NCBI GenBank assembly: GCA_024280735.1
Contig: JAJRPO010000019.1
Span: forward strand, 1-64,000
Direction of reading: 5' to 3'
DNA: 64,000 nucleotides
Origin: Alphaproteobacteria bacterium
Lineage (GTDB): Bacteria > Pseudomonadota > Alphaproteobacteria > Rhodobacterales > Rhodobacteraceae
The position numbers and the translations under genes are program-made. Below, in pieces: positions 17,110 through 24,823 of this stretch. The first letter of the stretch is position 1. The number at the start of each line of letters is the position of its first letter. The notes under the pieces are model-generated. The model had not been told where the DNA came from and searched no databases. It saw nothing but the letters and a program-made list of their open reading frames with translations.

Positions 17110-17804
17110 TGCTGGAGTTGCAAAATATCGATGTTTCCTACGGCAATGCACAGGTGTTGCGGCAGTTTTCCTTGCGTGTTGCGCCCGGTGAAATCACCTG
17201 TCTGATGGGGCGCAACGGGGCGGGTAAAACCACCGCAATGAAGGCGATTATGGGATTGCTGCCGCTGGGATCGGGGCAGATCACCGTGGACGGTGTGGTG
17301 GCAAGTGATTTGCCAGCTTATAAAGTGCCCGCCCTCGGGGTTGGCTATGTGCCGCAGGGACGGCGGTTATTTTCGGAGCTGACAGTGGCGCAGAACATCG
17401 AAATTGGGTTGATGGCGCGGGGTCATTCGGATGAAATGCGCGATGAAGTGCTGGAGATTTTTCCGCGATTGCGCGAACGCCTGAACCAGCAGGCGCAAAC
17501 CCTGTCGGGGGGCGAACAACAAATGCTGGCCACCGCGCGCGCCCTGTGTTTGCGGCCGCAATATTTGCTGCTGGATGAACCGACCGAGGGGCTGCAACCC
17601 AGCATGATTGCCAGCATTCGCAAGGTGGCTTTGCAGATGAAGCAGCAAGGTGTCGGGGTTTTACTGGTAGAACAACGGGTTGATGCGGTGCTGTCGATGG
17701 CGGACACTGTCGCGTTTATTGAGAATGGCGAGGCGAAAGAAGTCATTTCTGTTAACGATCTGCGGGCGGACAAAAGCCTGCTGACCCGTTATGTCGGCGT
17801 TTAA
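17109..17804 (+). CDS. livF: Branched-chain amino-acid-type ABC ATPase LivF
   Basis: 231 residues. Walker A GRNGAGKTT, Q-loop VPQGRRLFSEL, signature LSGGEQQMLATARAL and Walker B YLLLDEPTEGL are intact. It ends the five-gene importer operon and is followed by the convergent marR gene only 6 bp away. Confidence 0.9.
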   Translation: MLELQNIDVSYGNAQVLRQFSLRVAPGEITCLMGRNGAGKTTAMKAIMGLLPLGSGQITVDGVVASDLPAYKVPALGVGYVPQGRRLFSELTVAQNIEIGLMARGHSDEMRDEVLEIFPRLRERLNQQAQTLSGGEQQMLATARALCLRPQYLLLDEPTEGLQPSMIASIRKVALQMKQQGVGVLLVEQRVDAVLSMADTVAFIENGEAKEVISVNDLRADKSLLTRYVGV

Positions 17805-17810
17805 CCCGTA

Positions 17811-18221
17811 TTACATCAACCTTTGCAGCAGGTTTAAAAACTGGTCTTTTTCTTCGGCATTCAACGGTGAGAGTGTCTTTTCTGAAATGCGCAGAGCCGT
17901 TGTAACAACCTGATTATAAAGCGCTTGGCCTGCAATATTTGCGCAGAGCAGTTTACGCCGGGAATCGTCGGGGTTGCGGCGCGCATTCAACAGCCCGCGC
18001 CGGATCAGACGATCTGCGACACCTTTGATGGTGGCGGCGTCCATGGCAATCAGGCGGCCCAGCTCATTTTGCGAAACCTCGCCGACCTCGATCAGTTTGG
18101 CCAATGCTGCGAATTGGGTGGGGGTCAAGTCTGGCATCAGCTGAGAAAAAATGGCTAGGTGGCGTTGATTTACACGGCGCAGCGTAAATCCGATCTGTTC
18201 GTCCAGTCTATAGTCACTCAT
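17811..18221 (-). CDS. MarR-family transcriptional regulator
   Basis: 136 residues, standard size. The winged helix-turn-helix is visible: LTPTQFAALAKLIEVGEVSQ, NELGRLIAMDAATIKGVADR and LIRRGLLNARRNPDDSRRK, the last forming the wing. MarR proteins of this kind commonly bind aromatic or heterocyclic ligands and repress the adjacent divergent operon. The start at 18221 (MSDYRLDEQIGF) fits the family; the frame stays open to 18278 without support. It lies divergent to the Mo-hydroxylase operon, with an inverted repeat in the shared spacer that is its likely operator. It is the natural candidate regulator of the whole block. Confidence 0.88.
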   Translation of the reverse strand: MSDYRLDEQIGFTLRRVNQRHLAIFSQLMPDLTPTQFAALAKLIEVGEVSQNELGRLIAMDAATIKGVADRLIRRGLLNARRNPDDSRRKLLCANIAGQALYNQVVTTALRISEKTLSPLNAEEKDQFLNLLQRLM

Positions 18222-18316
18222 CGTGCGCTTCCCAGTTTCAATGGGGCGAGCATAGTTGAGATCCCTGCGATTATCCACCTGTCAGATGCTTGACTTTACA
18301 TCGCCATGGCCGCAAA

Positions 18317-18334
18317 GTTTGTTAGCACACAAAC
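18317..18334. promoter_or_regulatory. Operator-like site C between marR and the Mo-hydroxylase operon
   Basis: GTTTGT-TAGCAC-ACAAAC is a perfect inverted repeat of 6-bp arms with a 6-bp spacer, the size expected for a MarR dimer site. It lies 31 bp before the operon start. Related sequences occur before livK and hyuA. Confidence 0.55.
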
Positions 18335-18364
18335 AATAATTATTCTGCGTCAGGAGCCTCGGGT

Positions 18365-19201
18365 TTGAGCCAATACTTTCAACCGGAAAATTTGCCAGCG
18401 GCGCTTGCGTGGCTGGCGGCCCAGAGTGGGCAAGTCGCGGCAGGCTGTACGGATTTGCTGGCGGCTGAGACGCGGCAAAATCTGGCGGGCGCGATTTTGG
18501 ATATTACTGGAATAGGCGTGCTGTCGGGGATTTCCTCCAGTCCAAAAGGGTGGCGCATTGGCGCTGCAACGCCGTGGAATGTGGTGCGGGACGCAGAGCT
18601 GCCGGCTGTTTTTGACGGGTTGAAACAGGCGGCAAGCGAGATTGGTTCGGTGCAGATACAGAACGCGGGCACAATTGGCGGTAATCTGTGTAATGCGTCG
18701 CCTGCTGCGGATGGCATGCCCGCCTTGTTGACGCTGGATACCGTGGTTGAATTGGCCTCGGCGGATGGTTTGCGCCTTGTGCCGCTGAGTGAATTTATCA
18801 CGGGACCACGCCAAACTGTTTTGCGGCCCGATGAGTTGATGACGGCGCTGGTTATTCCGTCGCAGGCAGGGCATGGGGCATTTATTAAGCTGGGGGCGCG
18901 GAAATACATGGTGATTTCGATTGCCATGGCAGCGGCGCGGGTCGTTTTAACAAATGGGCGCGTTGAGGAGGCTGCGATTGCCATTGGGGCCTGTGGTCCG
19001 GTGGCCAAACGATTGGCGCGGTTGGAGGCCGCTTTGATCGGGCAGCAGATGGACCGCGCTTTGTCCTTGGTCGTCCCTTCCATGATATTGCCGGAAATAT
19101 CTCCGATTGCTGATATTCGGGCAGATCAATCGTATCGCGAACAGGCCGCGATCGAAGTGGTGCGCCGCAGCTTGGCGATGGCATTGGAGGCGGCAGTATG
19201 A
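18365..19201 (+). CDS. FAD-binding subunit of a molybdenum hydroxylase (CoxM/XdhB type)
   Basis: 278 residues. This subunit holds FAD and passes electrons from the Fe-S clusters to the acceptor in xanthine-dehydrogenase-family enzymes. Family motifs: AAGCTDLLA (FAD pyrophosphate loop), NAGTIGGNLCNASPAAD (about 98-114) and the C-terminal CO_deh_flav_C region with AAARVVLTNGRVEEAAIAIG. The start is TTG 18365, supported by CAGGAG seven bases upstream; no ATG fits. Its stop overlaps the next ATG by 4 bp. First gene of a five-gene coupled operon. Confidence 0.87.
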   Translation: MSQYFQPENLPAALAWLAAQSGQVAAGCTDLLAAETRQNLAGAILDITGIGVLSGISSSPKGWRIGAATPWNVVRDAELPAVFDGLKQAASEIGSVQIQNAGTIGGNLCNASPAADGMPALLTLDTVVELASADGLRLVPLSEFITGPRQTVLRPDELMTALVIPSQAGHGAFIKLGARKYMVISIAMAAARVVLTNGRVEEAAIAIGACGPVAKRLARLEAALIGQQMDRALSLVVPSMILPEISPIADIRADQSYREQAAIEVVRRSLAMALEAAV

Positions 19202-21930
19202 CCGAATTATCCAAGTTTACTGAGTTGAAAGTAAACGGTAAAACCTATAAATTGCAAGGCTCGCAAGCGCGCCGCCTGTCAGCCGTATTACGCGATGATT
19301 TAGGGTTGCGGGGCACTAAGGTTGGGTGTGATGCAGGGGATTGCGGGGCCTGTACGGTGCTGCTCGATGGTGCGCCGATCTGTTCTTGTCTAACATCGGC
19401 GGCGCAGGTTCGGGGGCGGGATGTGACGACGGTTGAGGGGCTGTCAGGGAACGCGCTCTCCAGCCTGCAAAACGCCTTTTTGCGCCATGGGGCGGCGCAA
19501 TGCGGGATTTGTACGCCCGGAATGTTGATGGCGGCGGTCGGGTTGTTAAAGGTCACGCCAAGACCGAGCCGCGCGCAGGTGGAAAATGCACTTGGCGGGG
19601 TTTTGTGCCGTTGTACCGGCTATAAAAAAATCATTGATGCGGTAATGGATGTGGATGCAGGCGCGCGTCCTGCGATGCCTGTTTGTGGGGCGGCGGTCGG
19701 GGCTGCGCTGGAACGTCTTGATGGTGTGGCCAAAGTTGCAGGCACCGAGGTTTTTGGCGCCGATTTGGTGCCTGATGGCTGCCTGTCAGTTCGGGCCGTG
19801 CGCGCTCCGTATCATGCGGCTACGTTTACCTTTGGCGATTTGACCGCGTGGTGTCGGGACAATGCGGTGGTGTCTGTACTGACCGCCAAAGACATTCTGG
19901 GCCGCAATAAATACGGCGTTATTCCGGGGTTTGAGGATCAGCCGGCATTGGCTGTTGAGCGGACCCTTTTCAAAGGCGAGGCGGTTGCTTTGGTCGTTGG
20001 CGAGCCGGATATTATTGAGGCGTTGGATCTGGCTGGTTTCCCCGTGGACTGGGTGGAAATCGCCGCCACGTTGACCCAAGCGGACGCCCGTGAAACGGCG
20101 GATGAACCGCTGCACCCCACGCGCAAAGGTAATGTTTTGATTGCGGGGAAGGTTCTGAACGGCGACGCCAAGGGGGCGCTGCAAAAGGCCGCTCATGTGG
20201 CCCGCGAAAGGGTGCAAACCGCCTATGTAGAGCACGCCTATATTGAACCAGAGGCGGGGGTTTCCTGGATGGATGGCGATGTTTTAAACATCCATGCCTG
20301 CACCCAAGCGCCGATTATGGACCGAGATACAACGGCGGGTATTCTGGGCCTTGCTCAGGAAAATGTGCGCATATTGCCAGCCGCGACGGGCGGCGGGTTC
20401 GGGGCCAAGCTGGATGTGTCGGTGCAGCCGCTGATTGGGCTGGCGGCACTGGTTACAGGGCGGCCTTGCCGGATGGTTTACAGCCGCACTACCTCGATGC
20501 AATCAACCACCAAACGTCACCCGGGGGATATGCAGGCAAGCATCGGAGTGGACGCGGCGGGTTTCCTGCAAGCCATGGAATTTACAGGGGATTTCAACAC
20601 AGGTGCCTATTCCAGCTGGGGGCCAACGGTGGCCAACCGCGTGCCTGTACATGCCTCTGGTCCCTACCGAATGCCGCATTATTTTGCGCAGGCAACGGCC
20701 CTGCATACCAATGGCCCATCGTCGGGCGCATTTCGCGGATTTGGCGTACCACAGGCGGCGATTTTACAGGAGATCCTGTTCGATGATCTGGCGGAAATGG
20801 CCGGATTGGATCGGCTGAAATTTCGCCGTCAAAATGCGTTGCAAGACGGCGATCATACGGTTTGCGGACAGCAGATTTTTGGTGTCGGCATTGGCGAATG
20901 TCTTGACGCGTTGGCGGGGCCTTGGCAGCTGGCACAGGTGCGGGTGGCCAGTTTTAACGCCAAGTCACAAACCCTCAAACGCGGGCTGGGGATTGCCTCT
21001 TGTTGGTATGGGTGTGGCAACACGGCCTTGCCGAACCCGTCCACAATTCGCCTTGGGATCACGGCGGCGGGTGTTTTGAAATTGCATCAAGGTGCCACAG
21101 ACATCGGGCAGGGGGCCAACACGGTAATCACCCAGATTTGCGCCGATGCTTTGGGCGTGGCGATTGCCGATTTTACCCTTGTCAGTTCTGACACTTTCCT
21201 GACGCCGGATTGCGGCAAAACCAGTGCTTCGCGTCAAACCTTTGTGACTGGCAAAGCGGCGGAAATGGCGGGGTTGGCGCTGCGAAAGATGATCCTCGCA
21301 ATGGTTAACGCGGGCGAGAGTGCGGCGATCAGTTTGCAGGATGGTAAGCTGCGGGTGAATGATGGGGTGACGGCGCGCGAAATCGCGTTGGAGACGCTGG
21401 AACAGAACGGTTTTGGCTATGTTCTGATGGCCGAGGAAACCTATGATCCGCCGACTAAATCGCTGGACGAAAACGGCCAAGGCATCCCCTATGCCGTCTA
21501 TGGGTACGGCGCGCAGATGGCGGAAGTGGAGGTCGATTTGGCGCTTGGCACCACCCGCGTTGTGAAAATCACGGCAGCGCATGATTTGGGGCGGGTGATT
21601 AACCCGCTGTTAGCCGAGGGGCAGATCGAGGGCGGCATTGCGCAGGGTTTGGGCATGGCCTTGATGGAGGAATATATTCCAGGGCGCACGGATAACCTGC
21701 ACGACTACCTGATCCCGACAATTGGCGATATGCCCGAGATCGAGACGATTTTGATTGAAGTGCCCGACCCTGAGGGGCCGATGGGGGCCAAGGGGCTGGG
21801 CGAGCATGTGCTTATTCCCACCGCACCCGCGATTCTGAACGCCATCCGCGATGCCTCTGGCGCGCGGGTCACGCGGTTGCCGGCCTTGCCGCACCGCGTG
21901 TTGGCGGCGATCAAGGAGGCGCGTAAATGA
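19198..21930 (+). CDS. Fused [2Fe-2S] and molybdopterin subunit of a xanthine-dehydrogenase-family hydroxylase
   Basis: 910 residues. Residues about 1-165 form the two [2Fe-2S] domains: CDAGDCGACTVLLDGAPICS with its cysteines, then CGICTPGM and CRCTGY. The rest is the Mo-pterin part, with GGGFGAK (about 398-404), GAFRGFGVPQA, QGANTVITQI and the end-loop GPMGAKGLGEHVLIPTAPA, whose Glu is the likely catalytic base. Such enzymes hydroxylate N-heterocycles or aldehydes with water as oxygen donor. The Fe-S/Mo fusion resembles the aldehyde oxidoreductase arrangement, yet a separate FAD subunit is retained upstream. No XdhC-type maturation factor is in the window. The partner Hnr-like gene points to a pyridine- or pyrimidine-type substrate. 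Confidence 0.88.
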   Translation: MTELSKFTELKVNGKTYKLQGSQARRLSAVLRDDLGLRGTKVGCDAGDCGACTVLLDGAPICSCLTSAAQVRGRDVTTVEGLSGNALSSLQNAFLRHGAAQCGICTPGMLMAAVGLLKVTPRPSRAQVENALGGVLCRCTGYKKIIDAVMDVDAGARPAMPVCGAAVGAALERLDGVAKVAGTEVFGADLVPDGCLSVRAVRAPYHAATFTFGDLTAWCRDNAVVSVLTAKDILGRNKYGVIPGFEDQPALAVERTLFKGEAVALVVGEPDIIEALDLAGFPVDWVEIAATLTQADARETADEPLHPTRKGNVLIAGKVLNGDAKGALQKAAHVARERVQTAYVEHAYIEPEAGVSWMDGDVLNIHACTQAPIMDRDTTAGILGLAQENVRILPAATGGGFGAKLDVSVQPLIGLAALVTGRPCRMVYSRTTSMQSTTKRHPGDMQASIGVDAAGFLQAMEFTGDFNTGAYSSWGPTVANRVPVHASGPYRMPHYFAQATALHTNGPSSGAFRGFGVPQAAILQEILFDDLAEMAGLDRLKFRRQNALQDGDHTVCGQQIFGVGIGECLDALAGPWQLAQVRVASFNAKSQTLKRGLGIASCWYGCGNTALPNPSTIRLGITAAGVLKLHQGATDIGQGANTVITQICADALGVAIADFTLVSSDTFLTPDCGKTSASRQTFVTGKAAEMAGLALRKMILAMVNAGESAAISLQDGKLRVNDGVTAREIALETLEQNGFGYVLMAEETYDPPTKSLDENGQGIPYAVYGYGAQMAEVEVDLALGTTRVVKITAAHDLGRVINPLLAEGQIEGGIAQGLGMALMEEYIPGRTDNLHDYLIPTIGDMPEIETILIEVPDPEGPMGAKGLGEHVLIPTAPAILNAIRDASGARVTRLPALPHRVLAAIKEARK

Positions 21931-23375
21931 GCGCGCGTAAACGCCCCGAAAAAATCCGCTGCGATGCCTGTCCGGTGATGTGTTTTATCGCCGAGGGCAA
22001 GATCGGGGCCTGTGATCGTTACGCCAATCTGGACGGAAAAATCATCCGCTGTGATCCGCTGACGATGCTGGACAAGCGGCTGGAAGAGGGCGGCCAGATT
22101 ACCCCGTTCCTTAAGGAAAACTGGGACGGTTCCTTGGTCAATGACAAGGATGTATTTATCACGGCAGTGGGCGCCGGAACCACTTATCCCGATTACAAGC
22201 CTGCACCTTTTATCGTTTCCCGTCAATATGATGACGCGGATTTTGTAACAGTGGTGAGCGAGGCGATATTCTCTTATTGCTCGTGTAAAATCAAGATTGA
22301 TACGGACCGTCATCTGGGAGCAGAGGCGGCGATTATTCGGGCCAAGGGAGAGATTGTCGGCCATGTGATGACCTCTGAATACGGCTCGCAAATGTTGTCG
22401 CTTGGCGGGGTCGATCACCTGACCGGCGGTAGCAAAACCGAGGGCCGTGTGACTTGTGACACCTTGCTGCGCCTGTTCAACCGCGAGGCGGTGGAGCTGA
22501 ATATTGAGGGCGGCGTGGACGTTATTGTGCAATCAGGCAAAGCGCCGATTGTGAACGGAGTGGCCGAGGCGCGGATGCGGGTTGGCTGTGGTTCTGCGGC
22601 AATCGGCATGTTCGCGGCGGGCTGGCAGGGGCTGGTGGACGAGGTGGTGGTGATTGACGATCACATTACCGGCGTGGTGTCGGAACATCAGGCGGGCAAG
22701 GTGATTGACTGGCCCGCGACGGGGATCAAAATTATCGGGCGACGATCAACGCCGGGGCGCTATTTTCAGGTGGCGCAACCGGGAATGGGCTGGGGCGGTA
22801 CAGATATTAAGGACCCGTTGGCCATCCTTGGGGCTTGGAATGCCAAGAAGGGCGCGCGGGCTGGGTTGTCGATGTTGATGGTGTCGACCACGGGAGAGAA
22901 CGCGGCGTATTTTGTGCTGGACGATCAATTGGTTGCGCTGGAACAGCCGATGCCGGATGCCTTGCAAGCGACTGTTGATCTGATTGCCGAGAATTGTGAA
23001 CCGGCGCTATGTACTGTGATGTTTATGGGCGGGGCGGGCGGCTCGTTGCGCTCTGGTGTGACGGCCAATCCGGTGAAATTGACCCGCTCGGTTCAGGCGT
23101 TCAAGACCACGGTGACTTGTGGCGGGCAAAAGGCCTATGTCTGGCCCGGTGGCGGGATTACCATCATGGTTGATGTCAAGGATATGCCGGAAGGATCATT
23201 CGGGTATGTGCCAACGCCTGCGATTGTGGCCCCGCTGGAATTTACGGTTTTACGCAGTGATTACAAAGCATTGGGCGGGCATGATGAAGCGATCCGCGAC
23301 TTGCGGGATGTGCTGGAGCATGGCGGGGAATATGGGGCGGATATGCGGGCGGTTGCGCCAAAAGGTAGCGCCTGA
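21927..23375 (+). CDS. 6-hydroxynicotinate reductase-like iron-sulfur flavoprotein
   Basis: 482 residues. I recognise similarity to 6-hydroxynicotinate reductase (Hnr) of nicotinate-fermenting Eubacterium barkeri, which reduces 6-hydroxynicotinate to 1,4,5,6-tetrahydro-6-oxonicotinate using [4Fe-4S] and FAD centres. The N-terminus carries a cysteine set, CDACPVMC ... GACDRY ... IIRCD, suited to an Fe-S cluster, and a further CSCK near 112. Glycine-rich segments GCGSAAIGMFAAGW and FMGGAGGSLRSG lie further on. ATG overlaps the previous stop by 4 bp and its stop overlaps the next start (TGATG). The exact substrate here is not shown by sequence. Confidence 0.78.
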   Translation: MSARKRPEKIRCDACPVMCFIAEGKIGACDRYANLDGKIIRCDPLTMLDKRLEEGGQITPFLKENWDGSLVNDKDVFITAVGAGTTYPDYKPAPFIVSRQYDDADFVTVVSEAIFSYCSCKIKIDTDRHLGAEAAIIRAKGEIVGHVMTSEYGSQMLSLGGVDHLTGGSKTEGRVTCDTLLRLFNREAVELNIEGGVDVIVQSGKAPIVNGVAEARMRVGCGSAAIGMFAAGWQGLVDEVVVIDDHITGVVSEHQAGKVIDWPATGIKIIGRRSTPGRYFQVAQPGMGWGGTDIKDPLAILGAWNAKKGARAGLSMLMVSTTGENAAYFVLDDQLVALEQPMPDALQATVDLIAENCEPALCTVMFMGGAGGSLRSGVTANPVKLTRSVQAFKTTVTCGGQKAYVWPGGGITIMVDVKDMPEGSFGYVPTPAIVAPLEFTVLRSDYKALGGHDEAIRDLRDVLEHGGEYGADMRAVAPKGSA

Positions 23376-24214
23376 TGCAGGCGCATTTGCTGGCAGACGG
23401 GCGGTTGCATTTGCACCACGGCCCGATCGATTTGATTATCGAGGCATTTGGCGCGACCAAGATGGTGGCTTACCAGCGGGCGCGGCAGCGTTTTGACGGG
23501 CTGTTGCAGGAGTTGGTGGATGAGTTGGCCGAGTTGCGCACGCCGTTGGATTTGGTCCCTCAGGTGAATGGAGATATTGCGCAGCAAATGCTGGCGGCAG
23601 TGCGCCCCTTTGCTGGGCAATTGGTAACGCCTATGGCGGCGGTTGCGGGGGCTGTGGCGGATGCGGTTTTGGCCGAGATGAAGATTGAAGGAATCGATAA
23701 GGCCTACGTTAACAACGGTGGGGATGTGGCTGTTTATCTTGGAGAAAACCAGAGTTTCAGCAGCGCAATACCGGAGGCAGGTGACGGGCGTGTCGTGCTG
23801 GAAAGAGCTTTACCTTGGCGCGGTATCGCGACTTCAGGTTGGCGGGGGCGCAGCCATTCCTTGGGGATTGCGGACAGCGTAACGGTGATTGCAAAAACTG
23901 CGGCGCAGGCGGATGTGGTGGCGACGATGATTGCCAATATGGTTGATTTGGCGGGGCATCCTAGCGTTGATCGGCAGGCTGCGAAGGACTTGATGCCGGA
24001 TAGTGATCTGGGGCGGCAAAAAGTGACGGTCGGCGTTGGCGCGTTGTGTCGTTCTGAGAAGGTGAAGGCTCTGCAAAATGGGCAGGCATATGCGGAAACG
24101 CTGCTGCAACAAGGGTTAATTGGCGGGGCGTTGCTGTCCCTGCAAGGTGAAATAACATGTGTGGGCGGGGCAGGGTTCCGGCTGGATAAAACAGGAGAAG
24201 AACAACATGTCTGA
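23375..24214 (+). CDS. UPF0280 family protein (ApbE-like fold)
   Basis: 279 residues. The start MQAHLLADGRLHLHHGPIDL, the central MAAVAGAVADAVLAEM and YVNNGGDVAVYL, and WRGRSHSLGIADSVTV are hallmarks of the UPF0280 family, related in fold to the flavin transferase/FAD-binding protein ApbE. No function is established. It is coupled to the Hnr-like gene by TGATG and overlaps the next gene by 8 bp. A role in flavin attachment or maturation of the neighbouring reductase is a possible reading. Confidence 0.82.
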   Translation: MQAHLLADGRLHLHHGPIDLIIEAFGATKMVAYQRARQRFDGLLQELVDELAELRTPLDLVPQVNGDIAQQMLAAVRPFAGQLVTPMAAVAGAVADAVLAEMKIEGIDKAYVNNGGDVAVYLGENQSFSSAIPEAGDGRVVLERALPWRGIATSGWRGRSHSLGIADSVTVIAKTAAQADVVATMIANMVDLAGHPSVDRQAAKDLMPDSDLGRQKVTVGVGALCRSEKVKALQNGQAYAETLLQQGLIGGALLSLQGEITCVGGAGFRLDKTGEEQHV

Positions 24215-24785
24215 ATTCAAACTGCGCAAGATGTCAGTGATATTTGAGGAAATCCACCATGAAGGCGGCAGTAACGGCGCGCCTGTGCAGCGCGCGGCGG
24301 CGCTGGCGATTGTTAGTAACCCGTTTGCGGGTAAATACGTGGCGGATATTCAGCCCGCGATGGATGATCTGAAACCGCTGGGGCTGGAAATGACCGACCG
24401 TCTGATCAACGCGCTTGACGGGGTTGAGGGGATTGATGGCTATGGCAAGGGCGCAATTACCGGCGCGAATGGAGAGATCGAGCATTCCGCGCTGTGGCAT
24501 GTTCCGGGTGGCTATTCCATGCGCGAGCGGTTGGGCGAGGCGAAAGCGATTGTGCCCTCAGCCATGAAAGTGGGAGGCATGGGGTGCCGCATCGACATCC
24601 CGCTCGGCCATATCAACGCGGCCTATGTGCGCAGTCATTTTGATGCGATGGAGGTTGGTTTTCCCGACGGTCCGCGCGCCGATGAAATTGTGTTCATTCT
24701 GGCGATGGCCAAAGGCGGGCGTATCCATGCGCGCATGGGCGGCTTGTTGTTGGCGGATGTGACGGGGCAGGACGGCCTGCGCTGA
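24207..24785 (+). CDS. DUF1185 / amino acid synthesis family protein (PF06684)
   Basis: 192 residues. The opening LRKMSVIFEEIHHEGG, then VQRAAALAIVSNPFAGKYV, and the later MKVGGMGCRIDIPLGHINAA and RADEIVFILAMAKGGRIHAR match the PF06684 family, known from structures but without an assigned reaction. The start at 24207 is preceded by GGAGAAG and overlaps the UPF0280 stop; an upstream ATG at 24159 lies in the same frame but inside the previous gene. It ends the operon and is followed by a strong terminator. Its fixed position here suggests a step after ring reduction or opening; that is inference. Confidence 0.82.
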   Translation: MSEFKLRKMSVIFEEIHHEGGSNGAPVQRAAALAIVSNPFAGKYVADIQPAMDDLKPLGLEMTDRLINALDGVEGIDGYGKGAITGANGEIEHSALWHVPGGYSMRERLGEAKAIVPSAMKVGGMGCRIDIPLGHINAAYVRSHFDAMEVGFPDGPRADEIVFILAMAKGGRIHARMGGLLLADVTGQDGLR

Positions 24786-24794
24786 TACTGGATA

Positions 24795-24818
24795 AAAGGG
24801 GGCGATACCGCCCCCTTT
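24795..24818. terminator. Bidirectional terminator between DUF1185 gene and tctA
   Basis: A perfect 10-bp stem (24795-24804 with 24809-24818, loop ATAC), GC-rich in the middle with AAA and TTT ends. It lies between convergent operons. Confidence 0.8.
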
Positions 24819-24823
24819 ACCTG

